The translations under genes and the position numbers were made by a program. Positions 42,494 to 52,694 of a stretch of 64,000 bases of DNA are shown piece after piece. Location of the stretch: assembly GCA_002734065.2 (NCBI GenBank), contig NVXU02000058.1, positions 57,877 through 121,876 on the forward strand, given 5' to 3'. The stretch comes from Fluviicola sp. (GTDB lineage: Bacteria > Bacteroidota > Bacteroidia > Flavobacteriales_D > Crocinitomicaceae). Numbering within the stretch: position 1 is the stretch's first letter; every line of letters begins with the position of its first letter. Under the pieces are notes generated by a model, which was not told the DNA's origin, made no database searches, and worked only from the letters and a program-made list of their open reading frames with translations.

Positions 42494-43215
42494 TGGCAAA
42501 AAAGAGAAAACAACGAACCTATTTTAAATCTCTATTTACAATCATCCTATTGCTTGCAATTGCTGTTGGTGGGGTTTATGTTTGGAGAAAGCTGAATAGG
42601 AAACCTGCTCCCACGCATTTTGTCGCATTGCCTGATGGTTTTAATACTTACGGAATTGATGTTTCTCATCATCAACAAAAAATCGATTGGGACACTGTTC
42701 TTGAAAGCTCGGACTCACTTATTTCTTTCGTTTATTGCAAAGCAACGGAAGGAATTGACCATATCGATTCTCAATGGGAGAGAAACAGAAAGATTTTACT
42801 TGAAAAAGAGATTGCTCATGGAGCTTATCACTTTTTTCTACCAAAAAAATCGGCAAAAGCACAGGCAGTACATTTTCTATCCCAGTATAAAGTCAATGTA
42901 AATGACCTCCCCCCTGTTCTCGATGCAGAAATAGAAGGGAATAGCAATCAGCAACTTGTTTCTCAAATGAGAATTTGGCTCGAATATGTAGAAAAGAAAA
43001 CGGGAAGGCGACCTGTGATTTACACTTCTTACAACATGTACAAAGAAGTCCTAAAGGCGTCTTTTAAAGGTTATAAATTTTGGGTAGCCAACTACAACAC
43101 CATAGAGTCTCGCTTTCAAGACGATGAAATAATTCATTGGCAATACAGCGACAACGGTAAAATAGCTGGAATTAAAGGCCCGGTTGATTTAAACTTCTCC
43201 AAAACGGAATTTTAA
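42493..43215 (+). CDS. GH25 family lysozyme (1,4-beta-N-acetylmuramidase), membrane-anchored
   Basis: A 240-residue protein that should cut peptidoglycan glycan strands. A basic start (AKKRKQRTYFKSL) precedes one membrane helix (about 13-32), then a GH25 domain: YGIDVSHHQQKIDWDTV (about 53-69) with the first active-site Asp, VLDAEIEG (about 141) with the catalytic acids, and RRPVIYTSYNMY. The end, WQYSDNGKIAGIKGPVDLNF, is typical. The GTG start is the only one that keeps the charged end before the helix, but it conflicts with a promoter box. It converges with the kinase gene, overlapping by four bases. Confidence 0.9.
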   Translation: MAKKRKQRTYFKSLFTIILLLAIAVGGVYVWRKLNRKPAPTHFVALPDGFNTYGIDVSHHQQKIDWDTVLESSDSLISFVYCKATEGIDHIDSQWERNRKILLEKEIAHGAYHFFLPKKSAKAQAVHFLSQYKVNVNDLPPVLDAEIEGNSNQQLVSQMRIWLEYVEKKTGRRPVIYTSYNMYKEVLKASFKGYKFWVANYNTIESRFQDDEIIHWQYSDNGKIAGIKGPVDLNFSKTEF

Positions 43216-44822
43216 TTGTCAATTTTCTCAAACTCTATGGTATAGGTATTCGATTCGGAATTTGAATAACGAACCTCTCCATTGAGTTGCTCCGTTAACA
43301 TATGAATTAGCTCAATTCCCAAAGAATCGCTTTCCAAATGATTAATATGTTCTGGAACTCCAGGTCCACTATCACTGTACTTCAAAACGAAGTTGGTTTC
43401 ATTTTGATAAATCTCAATGGACAGCCATTCATCTGCTTTTTTGCCAAATGCGTGTTTGTAAGAATTTGTAACCAACTCGTTGACAATTAATCCAAGCGGA
43501 ATCATAGTGTTAGTATTGAGAAAGAGTTCCGAACTCACATTTATTCTTTTATCAGGACTCGCATCCTCTTCATCAAAGGCAGTTTCAATGAAAGAAACCA
43601 ACTCTTGCAAATAAGTTCTCACCTTAATCGTTGCCAAACTCTCATTGCTATACAACTTTTCATGCACCAATGCCATGGACTGAATTCTCCCTTTGCAAAC
43701 ATCTAAAACGGCAGCGATTTTTTCATCTGACGAGTCATTGCTTTGCAAATTCATTAAACTCGTCATGATTTGCATGTTGTTTTTTACACGGTGATGCACT
43801 TCTTTGATTAGTACTTGCGTATTCTCTAAATTCTGCTCTAGCTGAGAATTCTGCTCCGCAATTTCATCATAAGCAATCGTTACTTCTTTGCTCAACTTAT
43901 TATTTCTGTAATTCTGAAATAAGAAAACAGCAACAAAAAGACACAGAAATAAATACCAAGAATAAGTCATGATAGCAAAGCGATTCTTTGGAGGGGAATT
44001 ACTCCTGTAGGCTGTTCCAACTCTCAATTTCAATCCATAAAAATCAACATCACTGTAAATAAAATTTTCCTCAGGAACATTGAAATTTTTATAATAGAAT
44101 GGATCTCTTTCAGTATTATATATTTCTGTGCCATCATAGACGACTTCCCGAGAAAAATCAACACCTCGCGCATCCGAGAAACGGTGAACAAACAAGCTGT
44201 CGTTTTCTGCTTTGTAAGGATAGCTCAACAATGATTTTACACTTAAAACGGGTGCAATATATCCTAAAATTTCTCCTTGAGAATCTTTTGCCGTAAAATC
44301 AAACGGGAATGCTGCCCAGCCTTCTCTGATGTTAATGGGGGGATATAGCAGAATCTCATCCCCTTTCATTAAATCATCCAGTGCTTTAATTTCTTCGTCC
44401 GAACGGAAGCTTTTTACATCACTCCCTTTTAAATTGGCAGGATCTAATTCATAAGGTGTGATTACATATTGAAAATAATGTGCAGTATCCACATAAGAAA
44501 TAATAATAGAATCATTAAAGTCAATTTTCTCGACTAAATCTCTCAAATAAGATTGAAGTTGTAGTTCTGACGGGAATTCAGCAGAATTCTTCATAAAAGA
44601 ACGAATGGACGACACCAAAGTTGCGTAAACATTAATTCCTGTTTCAATTCTTAATACAACTTCTTTGTGAGATTTTCTGAGTTCCGTACGCAGCCGATTT
44701 TGTTCAGATTCTTGTTGACTATTCAATAGCAATTGAATAAAAATTCCGCCAATTAGTAGCAGAACAAACAACAAGATTTGATATTTGAATTTTCTCAGCA
44801 TAAATTTCACTCGAAGGGGCAA
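43212..44822 (-). CDS. Sensor histidine kinase with extracytoplasmic CHASE-like domain (HisKA_2 type)
   Basis: A 536-residue membrane kinase. A first helix (about 12-32) and a second (about 285-305) enclose an exported sensor domain of about 250 residues resembling CHASE (RIETGINVYATLVSSIRSFM, SIIISYVDTAHYFQY). A coiled linker leads to the phosphoacceptor helix IKEVHHRVKNNMQIMTSLMNL (about 340-360), of the HisKA_2/HWE group. The ATPase domain follows with MIPLGLIVNELVTNSYKHAF and YSDSGPGVP. A start at MLRKFKYQ (44801) is also possible. No response regulator lies next to it. Confidence 0.9.
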   Translation of the reverse strand: MPLRVKFMLRKFKYQILLFVLLLIGGIFIQLLLNSQQESEQNRLRTELRKSHKEVVLRIETGINVYATLVSSIRSFMKNSAEFPSELQLQSYLRDLVEKIDFNDSIIISYVDTAHYFQYVITPYELDPANLKGSDVKSFRSDEEIKALDDLMKGDEILLYPPINIREGWAAFPFDFTAKDSQGEILGYIAPVLSVKSLLSYPYKAENDSLFVHRFSDARGVDFSREVVYDGTEIYNTERDPFYYKNFNVPEENFIYSDVDFYGLKLRVGTAYRSNSPPKNRFAIMTYSWYLFLCLFVAVFLFQNYRNNKLSKEVTIAYDEIAEQNSQLEQNLENTQVLIKEVHHRVKNNMQIMTSLMNLQSNDSSDEKIAAVLDVCKGRIQSMALVHEKLYSNESLATIKVRTYLQELVSFIETAFDEEDASPDKRINVSSELFLNTNTMIPLGLIVNELVTNSYKHAFGKKADEWLSIEIYQNETNFVLKYSDSGPGVPEHINHLESDSLGIELIHMLTEQLNGEVRYSNSESNTYTIEFEKIDN

Positions 44823-44852
44823 AGATATTCTTATTATTTGAATTCCAAATAA

Positions 44853-46928
44853 TTACATCCCTTCTATCACGAAATCTGTTCTTCTGTTTTTTGCTCTATT
44901 GATTGAAGACGAGTTGGGCAATTTAGGTTGCGTTTCTCCATAACCTTTCGCAGAAAGTCGTTTTGCATCTATTTTTTGCGTTGCTAAATACTTCTTTACC
45001 TCTTGTGCTCGTTGCTCGGATAGCTCCATGTTTCTGGTATCATCACCCACATCATCTGTGTGACCTTGAATGGCAACGGTTATCGTTTCATTCTCTAGTA
45101 AGAATCGTGCGAAACCTCTAAGAATGAACTTTGAATTCTTATTCAACTCATAAGAATTGGTAGCAAAAAGAATGTCATTGATAGTGTATGCTTCGCCCAT
45201 CTTTAATTTTTTCACTGCTAAATCTCTTCCAGTAATTTCTACTGATTTTTGCTTGTGTTCTTCGACGGGTTTCTTTTCGATTACCTTTGCTATCTCTTCT
45301 TTGGTAATCAGTTTAGAATCAAAGGCATGACCTTCTTTTTTGACGGTTACCATCACGTCTTGCTTCACTTTCGTTTTGATAATTGCTGCATATTTCCCGT
45401 CATCACCATTGACTTTCACTTCCGTTACCTCATCAGAACCTTCATACGTAATTTCAATGGTTGCATCTTGTACCGCTTCGCCATTTTCGTCTTTCAATTC
45501 CCCCTTCAGAATAGCAACGGATTGAGGACGCGCTTCTTCGTACAATTCAAAAGAGTAAATATTCCACTTGCCTCCTACGCGAGAAGAGAAATATGCAACT
45601 TCCCCGTCAATGGAAACGTAAAGTCCCAATTCATCTTCAGGGGAATTAATAGGATAACCAATGTTTTTCGGTTTTGTCCATTTGCCATTCTCTTTTCTGA
45701 TGTAGAAAATGTCCAAGCCTCCTACGCCTGGTCTATCCTTCGTTGATTCAGAAACAAAATACAAAGTCTCACTGTCTTGGTGCAAGAATGGACTTTTATC
45801 CTTTCCGGCGGTGTTAATTTCATCAAAGGGACGAGAAATCCACGATCCGTCTTCTTGACGCTCTGCAACATAGATGTCATTATTCTGAGAACTTGGACGA
45901 TTTACGGTATAATACAAAGTTTTTCCATCTGCAGAAAGAGAAGGTTGCGCTTCCCAACCATCGGGCGTATTGATTTTATCGCCCATATTTTCCAAAGGCG
46001 TCCATGAGAAATCGTTGCCGCCTGCTCCACTTCTTTCGTAGGTTGTGATGTATAAATCACAGTTCATGTAAGGTTGCTCGTAAATTTTTTCTTTCTTGCA
46101 CGCACAAACAATCATTTCTTTGTTATCCACAGAAAGTGTTGCGGCTCCGTAGCTCTGAAAAGTTCCATCATTAAAGGGAGCTTTTAAAGGTTCACCACTA
46201 TCAAAATTAATCAAAACAGAACTACGTTTAGAAAAGGTGATTTCTTCCACAACATTAGACATCATATCACCCATTCCTTTTCTATCCAGTTTTCTTGTAT
46301 AGAAAATCAATTCATTATCAGGCGAAAGCATTGGGAAATACTCGTTATTCGCCGTGCTCACATTCCGCACAAGCTTGGGTTTAAAGGGAACGACTTTCTC
46401 TTTTACTTTTCTATCTCTCTCCAAATCTGCAAGAACTTCAGTAACATCTGCTAATTTCTTTGTAAAATCATCGGGGTATCGATCTGTGTCAGAATGCTGG
46501 TATTTTTTAAACGCTTTGAACCATTTTATTGCTTCAGGCATGTCTTGCTGCGTATAATTAATGACACCCAAATAATAAGAACAATTGGCATGATAATCAG
46601 AGCAATTATCCAACGTTATTCTAAACATTTCTTCCGCTTTGATAAAACTTCTGTCACCTCTCGCGGGATTTGGATAGGTTTCGTAGTTTTTTAGTCCTTC
46701 GTTATAGGCATACATTCCGTATTCGTAATAGACTGTTGCATTTTCATCATCTAACTTAATGGCAGCGTTAAAATTTTCAATGGTAGTGCGAACGTCTTTT
46801 GCCTCCAAGGCAGCTTTGATTAATTTCACAACCTTTTTAGAAGGCGGTAAACAGTTTTCTGATTCTTCTTGAGCAAAGGAAAATAACGATGCAAAAGTAA
46901 TGATGAGAGAGATGTAAATTTTTTCCAT
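44853..46928 (-). CDS. OmpA-family protein with TPR, WD40-like and CRD domains (PorE-like)
   Basis: A 691-residue exported protein with signal peptide (ending SLFSFAQ). Domains in order: TPR-like helices (about 30-170), a PD40 beta-propeller (about 190-455, repeats such as LSPDNELIFYTRK and LSADGKTLYYTVN), a carboxypeptidase-regulatory-like beta domain (about 468-545), and an OmpA peptidoglycan-binding domain (about 577-690, ILFATNSYEL and IQGHTDDVGDDTRNMELSEQRA). This order is that of PorE of the type IX secretion system in Porphyromonas. The same architecture also occurs in other Bacteroidota OmpA proteins, and no lipobox is seen. It may link an outer-membrane complex to peptidoglycan. Confidence 0.85.
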   Translation of the reverse strand: MEKIYISLIITFASLFSFAQEESENCLPPSKKVVKLIKAALEAKDVRTTIENFNAAIKLDDENATVYYEYGMYAYNEGLKNYETYPNPARGDRSFIKAEEMFRITLDNCSDYHANCSYYLGVINYTQQDMPEAIKWFKAFKKYQHSDTDRYPDDFTKKLADVTEVLADLERDRKVKEKVVPFKPKLVRNVSTANNEYFPMLSPDNELIFYTRKLDRKGMGDMMSNVVEEITFSKRSSVLINFDSGEPLKAPFNDGTFQSYGAATLSVDNKEMIVCACKKEKIYEQPYMNCDLYITTYERSGAGGNDFSWTPLENMGDKINTPDGWEAQPSLSADGKTLYYTVNRPSSQNNDIYVAERQEDGSWISRPFDEINTAGKDKSPFLHQDSETLYFVSESTKDRPGVGGLDIFYIRKENGKWTKPKNIGYPINSPEDELGLYVSIDGEVAYFSSRVGGKWNIYSFELYEEARPQSVAILKGELKDENGEAVQDATIEITYEGSDEVTEVKVNGDDGKYAAIIKTKVKQDVMVTVKKEGHAFDSKLITKEEIAKVIEKKPVEEHKQKSVEITGRDLAVKKLKMGEAYTINDILFATNSYELNKNSKFILRGFARFLLENETITVAIQGHTDDVGDDTRNMELSEQRAQEVKKYLATQKIDAKRLSAKGYGETQPKLPNSSSINRAKNRRTDFVIEGM

Positions 46929-47035
46929 TCAAATAGTTTATTCTATTAATGGTTTGAAATCAAATTCCGTACCTAACTATTTATATCGAAAAATAGCGTA
47001 AAAAGTTACAAAGTAATCGAGCTTTTTTAAATGTT

Positions 47036-49480
47036 TTATCCAACATCTATCGAATTCTCCACTTTCTCCTCCATCAACGCAATTTCCAGCACTTCATTCA
47101 TCTTCTTCACGTAATGAAATTTCAATCCTTTCAAATAAGCGGGTTTAATTTCATCAATGTCCTTCTTATTCTTGTCGCAAAGAATGATTTCTGTGATTTT
47201 TGCTCTTTTGGCAGCGAGAATTTTCTCTTTGATGCCACCAACGGGCAAAACGTCTCCTCTCAATGTGATTTCTCCTGTCATGGCGAGGTTTTTCTTTACT
47301 TTTCTTTGAGAATAAACAGATGCTAACGAGGTTAACATCGTAATTCCTGCACTTGGTCCATCTTTTGGAGTTGCTCCTTCAGGAACGTGAACGTGAATAT
47401 TATGCTTGTCAAAAACTTCTTGCTCCAAACCAATTAAATCACTGTGAGATTTCAAGTATTCCAAAGCGATAATTGCCGATTCTTTCATAACGTCTCCGAG
47501 GTTCCCCGTCAATGTTAACTTGCCTTTACCTTTTGTGATGGAAGACTCAATAAACAGAATATCTCCACCGACACTTGTCCAAGCAAGTCCCGTAACGACA
47601 CCTGCAACATCATTATTATCGTATTTCGTTTTTCCTCGTCCTGCGCCAAGAATGGTGAACAAATCATCAGCTGTTACTTTCACCTCAAACGATTCTTCCA
47701 TGGCAATTTGTCGTGCACGATTACGCACAATTTTCGCAACCATTTTGTCCATTCCACGAACGCCAGACTCACTGGTGTATTCTTCCACCAATTTTTCTAA
47801 GACTTTATCAGCAATGCTAATGTCTTTCTTTTTAATGCCGTGCTCTTTTATTTGCTTTGGCATAAGGTGACGCTTTGCAATTTCAACTTTTTCTTCAACA
47901 GTATAACCATTGACTTCAATCAGTTCCATTCTATCTCGCAACGGTCCTTGAATAGTTGAAAGATTATTTGCTGTAGCAATAAATAGCACACGAGACAAGT
48001 CATAATCAGCCTCAATGTAATTGTCATGAAACTCACTGTTTTGCTCTGGGTCAAGAACCTCAAGTAATGCTGAAGAAGGATCTCCATGATTGCTGCGACC
48101 TAGTTTATCCACTTCATCAAGAACAAAAACGGGGTTACTTTTACCTGCTTTTTTAATGTTTTGGATAACACGACCTGGCATTGCTCCAATGTAGGTTTTT
48201 CTATGACCTCTAATTTCGGATTCATCGTGCAAACCTCCCAAAGACATGCGAATGTATTTTCTGCCCAAAGCTTCTGCAATGGATTTCCCTAAAGATGTTT
48301 TACCAACTCCAGGAGGTCCATAAAAGCAAAGAATGGGAGATTTCATGTTGCCTTTTAGCTTGAGAACAGCCAAATATTCGAGAATTCTCTCTTTTACCTT
48401 CTCTAAACCGTAATGGTCTCGTTCCAGTATTTTTTTTGCTCTATTCAAGTCCAAATTATCCTTAGAATACTCGCCCCAAGGTAATTCTAACATCATTTCT
48501 AGGTAATTCATTTGAACAGAATATTCAGCACCCTGCGGATTCATTCTTCCTAGTTTATCCAGTTCTTTATTAAACAATTCCTTAACAGTAGCATTCCATT
48601 TTTTTTTTGCTCCTCGGCCTTTCATATCAATAACGTCTTGCTCTTGAGGATTTCCACCCAACTCATCCTGAATGGTTCTCATTTGCTGATGCAAGAAATA
48701 CTCTCTTTGTTGCTGATCGATGTCTTTTCTGACCTTGGATTGAATTTCATTGGTCATTTCTAACATCTGAACCTCTAAATTAAGGTGTTCTAAGGCCAGT
48801 ATCACTCTTTTTTTGATGTCCAATTCTTCCAGCATTTCTTGCTTCTTAGCAACATCTGCATTCATGTTTGAAGAAATGAAATTGACCAAAAATGTAGGAC
48901 TGTCAATATTTCCAATGGCAAAAGATGCCTCTGAAGGAATGTTTGGACTTTCTTGAATGATTTGCAAGGCTAAGTCTTTCACAGACTTAAACATTAGCTT
49001 TAATTCTTTGTCTTTTTCATCCACTTTGGTCTCTTCCAACATCTTCACCTTCGACTTCATGTAAGGTTCCGTCTGGATTGGTTGTGTAATTTCAAATCTA
49101 CGTTTCCCTTGAATAATGACTGTTGAACTTCCATCAGGCATTTTTAGCAAACGTATAATTTGTGCAACTGTTCCAATGTTATTCAAATCTGAAAATTCTG
49201 GAGCTTCAACCTCTTGATTTTTTTGGGAAACAACTCCAATAATTTTTGCACCTTTGTTCGCGTCTTGAATTAGCTTAATAGACTTGTCACGCCCAACAGT
49301 AATAGGAATTACAACCCCTGGAAAGAGAACATTATTTCTCAGCGGCAATATTGCCAATTCATCAGGATACTCAGCCTTGTTCATCTTATCCTCTTCATCG
49401 GCCGTAATTAACGGAATAAATTCCGCATCGGCTTCAAGGTTAGAAAAGTCAATAAATTTATTATCTAAAAAATCAGTCAT
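47036..49480 (-). CDS. lon: ATP-dependent protease Lon
   Basis: An 814-residue cytoplasmic AAA+ serine protease that degrades misfolded and regulatory proteins. The N-terminal LON domain begins at [19 protein letters not shown] (about 43). The AAA part has Walker [14 protein letters not shown] (about 390) and Walker [12 protein letters not shown]. The protease part holds the catalytic serine in [10 protein letters not shown] (about 707) and lysine in [13 protein letters not shown] (about 750). Length is normal for Bacteroidota. No heat-shock operator was recognised in the 264-base gap upstream. Confidence 0.97.
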   Translation of the reverse strand: MTDFLDNKFIDFSNLEADAEFIPLITADEEDKMNKAEYPDELAILPLRNNVLFPGVVIPITVGRDKSIKLIQDANKGAKIIGVVSQKNQEVEAPEFSDLNNIGTVAQIIRLLKMPDGSSTVIIQGKRRFEITQPIQTEPYMKSKVKMLEETKVDEKDKELKLMFKSVKDLALQIIQESPNIPSEASFAIGNIDSPTFLVNFISSNMNADVAKKQEMLEELDIKKRVILALEHLNLEVQMLEMTNEIQSKVRKDIDQQQREYFLHQQMRTIQDELGGNPQEQDVIDMKGRGAKKKWNATVKELFNKELDKLGRMNPQGAEYSVQMNYLEMMLELPWGEYSKDNLDLNRAKKILERDHYGLEKVKERILEYLAVLKLKGNMKSPILCFYGPPGVGKTSLGKSIAEALGRKYIRMSLGGLHDESEIRGHRKTYIGAMPGRVIQNIKKAGKSNPVFVLDEVDKLGRSNHGDPSSALLEVLDPEQNSEFHDNYIEADYDLSRVLFIATANNLSTIQGPLRDRMELIEVNGYTVEEKVEIAKRHLMPKQIKEHGIKKKDISIADKVLEKLVEEYTSESGVRGMDKMVAKIVRNRARQIAMEESFEVKVTADDLFTILGAGRGKTKYDNNDVAGVVTGLAWTSVGGDILFIESSITKGKGKLTLTGNLGDVMKESAIIALEYLKSHSDLIGLEQEVFDKHNIHVHVPEGATPKDGPSAGITMLTSLASVYSQRKVKKNLAMTGEITLRGDVLPVGGIKEKILAAKRAKITEIILCDKNKKDIDEIKPAYLKGLKFHYVKKMNEVLEIALMEEKVENSIDVG

Positions 49481-49744
49481 ATTTAATATTTAAGTCCGTC
49501 AAACTGTCAGCAATTCTTTGTGATTTTTTCATAAAGAGTGCACAATTGCGGTGATATATACAGTTCAAAGGATGTGCCAAGAGTTTGGAACTGCTATATT
49601 GGCAGAAAATGTAACCCTGCTATAGATAGATGCATAAATTTTCACAGAGAACCGCAGAGAAGGCGCAGAGGTTCACAGAGTTGAGTAGGTTTTACTCGTA
49701 AGTTGTCCAATGCTCGAAAGCTCCAATGCTCCAATGCTCATTTT
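49481..49744. repeat. Intergenic region with CGCAGAG-type and CTCCAATGCTC repeats
   Basis: The 264-base gap upstream of lon contains no gene. Around 49640-49680 it has AACCGCAGAGAAGGCGCAGAGG followed by TTCACAGAGTTGAG, a short-unit text seen in many Bacteroidota intergenic regions. At 49705-49740 there are CTCGAAAGCTCCAATGCTCC units of the same family as elsewhere in this window. Confidence 0.5.
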
Positions 49745-50866
49745 TCACAGAGATATATGCTTCAAAATAGCTATTTCTTCTTTCGATAATTCCAATCCTC
49801 TGCGTACCATCATATTGTTAGAACTGACGACTGCCTTGGAAAAATCATAAGCATCTCCGTGCACTCCCCAAGAGAATGACGGAATGTATTTGCTGGGGAA
49901 TTCTGCACCAAAAACATTGCTCGACACACCTACAACGGTTGCCGTATTGAACATGGTATTGATGCCACATTTAGAATGATCTCCCATCACAAGTCCCATA
50001 AATTGTACGTCTGTTTGCTCGATGTGTTTAGTTCTGAAAGAATAAGTCTTCACAAAGCCGTAGTTGTTTTTCAAGTTGGAAGTATTGGTGTCTGCTCCGA
50101 TGTTGCACCATTCTCCAATGAGAGAATTCCCGACAAAACCATCGTGACCTTTGTTAGAATAAGCATAGAAAATGACGTTATTCACCTCGCCTCCGACCTT
50201 GCAAAAAGGACCGATGGTAGTTGCTCCGTAAACCTTTGCTCCGAGCTTTAAGACACTGCTATCAAGCATTGCGAGACCACCTCTGATTATTGAACCTTCC
50301 ATTATTTCGGCATTCTTACCGATGTAAATAGGTCCCTCATTGGTGTTTAGAATGGCTGCTTCTACTTTGGCTCCTTCTTCGAGAAAAATTTTGGAAGAAT
50401 CACCAATAATCGTATTTGTAGGAGACAATTGAACTGACATTCTGCCGTCGGTGATCAAATCGAAATCTTGCGCTAAAACTTCTGCGTTTTTTTGATACAA
50501 CTCCCAGCGATGATTAATAACAGTAGGTTGCTTTCCAGAATAATCTTTCAAAATTTCTCCCGTGCCAGAACGTGCCAACCAAAGTCCATTGATGATTAAT
50601 TCTTCGTTGCCTTTTAATTTAACGACCTCTTTTGCCAATTCTTCGTTGGGAATAACGCAGGCATTGACAACAATCGCTTGACTACTTTGCTGGAATTTAT
50701 CGGACAAATAATCCTCCGTTTCAAAGAAAATTTCTGCATTCGGAACCAACATTTTCCAACGTTCATCATTGGTCAGAATTCCCATTCTTAAGTTACCAAC
50801 AGGACGTGTTAAAGTCAATGGTGCGAAATCAAGATGCTTTTTGTTATCGTGGAGTTGGATTTTCAT
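49745..50866 (-). CDS. GlmU-related sugar nucleotidyltransferase/acyltransferase
   Basis: A 373-residue protein. Its N-terminal half is an unusual nucleotidyltransferase-like domain (APLTLTRPVGNLRMGILTNDERW) and its C-terminal half a left-handed beta-helix of hexapeptide repeats (IYIGKNAEIMEGSIIRGGLAMLDSSVLKLGAKVYGATTIG). This arrangement matches the alternative GlmU family of Bacteroidota, proposed to make UDP-N-acetylglucosamine. The classic LxxGxGTRM nucleotide motif is absent in the first half, as usual for this group. It appears to be alone on its transcript. Confidence 0.85.
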   Translation of the reverse strand: MKIQLHDNKKHLDFAPLTLTRPVGNLRMGILTNDERWKMLVPNAEIFFETEDYLSDKFQQSSQAIVVNACVIPNEELAKEVVKLKGNEELIINGLWLARSGTGEILKDYSGKQPTVINHRWELYQKNAEVLAQDFDLITDGRMSVQLSPTNTIIGDSSKIFLEEGAKVEAAILNTNEGPIYIGKNAEIMEGSIIRGGLAMLDSSVLKLGAKVYGATTIGPFCKVGGEVNNVIFYAYSNKGHDGFVGNSLIGEWCNIGADTNTSNLKNNYGFVKTYSFRTKHIEQTDVQFMGLVMGDHSKCGINTMFNTATVVGVSSNVFGAEFPSKYIPSFSWGVHGDAYDFSKAVVSSNNMMVRRGLELSKEEIAILKHISL

Positions 50867-50976
50867 GAAGCTAAGTTACTGAAGAATTCTGAATTATGGA
50901 TTATGAATTATGAATTATTGTGTACCTCCACTAACTCTCTAAAGAACGATAGTCCGTATCTAAAAGCATAGCGTTT

Positions 50977-52482
50977 CTACCCATCTATTTTTCTCTTAGA
51001 AAACATCATCAATCCAAAGAAGGTAATCAATGCATTAACCAGAATTATTTCAAATCCAAATTTGTAAGCGCCTAAAATTCCTAAGGCGATTTCATTTTCT
51101 TCGTAACCTCCGGGAGCACCTGCTGAAAAATACCAAAGCAAAACGGTGGTTAGAATAGAAAACAGGCTCACGAAAGGTATCAATTGGTCTTTGATGTATC
51201 TTTTCGAGATAATTCCGAAGAAAAACAGACCTATTAATGGTCCGTAAGTGAAGCCAGCAAATTTCATCAACAATCCGATTGCTGATTCGTCTGTGTTTCT
51301 GTTCAAAATAATGACCGTTATTATTATCACTGCTGACATGGCAACATGCACTATTTTCCGTGTCGATTCTTTCTTATTCTTATCGAAACCTTCCTCTTCT
51401 ACGCCTAAAAAATCTACAGAGAAAGAGGTTGTTAAGGAGGTCAACGCAGAATCGGCACTGGAATAAGCCGCTGCAATCAACCCCAAAAGAAAGAGAATGC
51501 CAATCACTGGACCTGCAGCATCACTCATCGCCACGGATGAAAATAACAAATCAGATTTCTCATAAGAAATGCCATTCTCCGCCGCATAAATGTACAGAAG
51601 AGCGCCCAAACCTAAAAACACCAAATTGACAGCGACCAAAACGAAAGCCATTGAAATCATGTTCTTTTGCGCATCTTTGATATTCTTACAACTTAAATTC
51701 TTCTGCATCATGTCCTGATCAAGACCTGTCATACCAATTGTGATGAAAATTCCTCCCAAAAAGTGTTTTAAGAAATGATTGCTACTATTAATGTCATCAA
51801 AAAAGAAGATTTTAGAGTAAGAACTGTCTGCAATCGTTGAAACAACTCCAACATTCTCTGATAAATTGAGTGCGTCACTGATAAACCAGACGGTTAGCAA
51901 AACGGAGCCGAGCATGAATGCAGTTTGCAAAGTGTCAGTCCAAACGATGGTTTTAATTCCACCACGATTGGTGTATAACCAGATCAGAATCACTGAAATA
52001 ACGACTGTGAATTCAAAACGAATTCCCCAATCATTGAAAAGAATATCTTGTAAGACATTTGCAACGAGTAATAAGCGCACAGATGCCCCAATAATTCTTG
52101 AAAGCAAGAAAAAAGAAGCTCCCGTTTTATAGGACCAAAATCCAAAGCGTTGTTTGAGGTACTCATAAATGGACGTTAAATTTAAACGGTAATAAATGGG
52201 TAAAAGCACATACGCAACGATAAAATAACCGACTAAATAACCCAGAACGGCTTGCATGTAGCTGAATTGATTGGATTCGTTGCCAACCCATCCCGGAATA
52301 GAAATGAAAGTCACTCCGCTCAAAGACGCGCCAATCATCCCAAAAGATACAATGTACCAAGGAGACTTTCTTTCACCTAAGAAAAAGGAAGAATTGTCTG
52401 CTTTTCGAGAGGTAATGAATGAGATTCCGATAAGTACCAAAAAGTAGAGTATCAGTACGGTAACAATTAATTCTTTGCTCAT
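50977..52482 (-). CDS. Sodium:solute symporter (SSS family)
   Basis: A 501-residue membrane protein with about 13 helices that moves a solute with sodium ions. The start MSKELIVTVLILYFLVLIGI is preferred; the track ORF adds 38 residues of non-typical sequence upstream. Conserved stretches are SSFFLGERKSPWYIVSFGMIGASLSGVTF (helix 2 region), GGIKTIVWTDTLQTAFMLG, and GLIAAAYSSADSALTSLTTSFSVD, the family signature with Ser residues at the Na2 site. It resembles the SLC5/sialic acid and pantothenate-like carriers of Bacteroidota, but the solute is not known. Confidence 0.92.
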   Translation of the reverse strand: MSKELIVTVLILYFLVLIGISFITSRKADNSSFFLGERKSPWYIVSFGMIGASLSGVTFISIPGWVGNESNQFSYMQAVLGYLVGYFIVAYVLLPIYYRLNLTSIYEYLKQRFGFWSYKTGASFFLLSRIIGASVRLLLVANVLQDILFNDWGIRFEFTVVISVILIWLYTNRGGIKTIVWTDTLQTAFMLGSVLLTVWFISDALNLSENVGVVSTIADSSYSKIFFFDDINSSNHFLKHFLGGIFITIGMTGLDQDMMQKNLSCKNIKDAQKNMISMAFVLVAVNLVFLGLGALLYIYAAENGISYEKSDLLFSSVAMSDAAGPVIGILFLLGLIAAAYSSADSALTSLTTSFSVDFLGVEEEGFDKNKKESTRKIVHVAMSAVIIITVIILNRNTDESAIGLLMKFAGFTYGPLIGLFFFGIISKRYIKDQLIPFVSLFSILTTVLLWYFSAGAPGGYEENEIALGILGAYKFGFEIILVNALITFFGLMMFSKRKIDG

Positions 52483-52694
52483 AGGGTGGTAAAGATAGTA
52501 ATTATATGGTTTGATTTCTAGCCATTGGCTTTTGGCTTGGTCCTGCTTCGAGATACTACTTTCTCTTACAACCAAGTAAAAGACAAAAACACACAATCAT
52601 CTTTTGTTAAACACTGTCACACTAACATTAATTACCTTATCTTTGCAGAAATGTTTTATTCTAAAAAGAACCGAACATAATAAAACCAGATAAT
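52483..52694. other. Divergent gap between symporter and desaturase with promoter box
   Basis: No gene. TATCTTTG at 52638-52645 matches the -7 consensus and would serve the desaturase (ATG at 52695), though no TTG lies at the right distance. Text at 52517-52540 (CCATTGGCTTTTGGCTTGG) is of the same kind as in the valS-mscS gap. Confidence 0.45.

Noticed and set aside
45249-45746. 165-residue plus-strand ORF opposite the PorE-like gene
   Set aside because: The Phe-rich sequence is what results from reading a Lys/Glu-rich gene backwards; no start context or motif.
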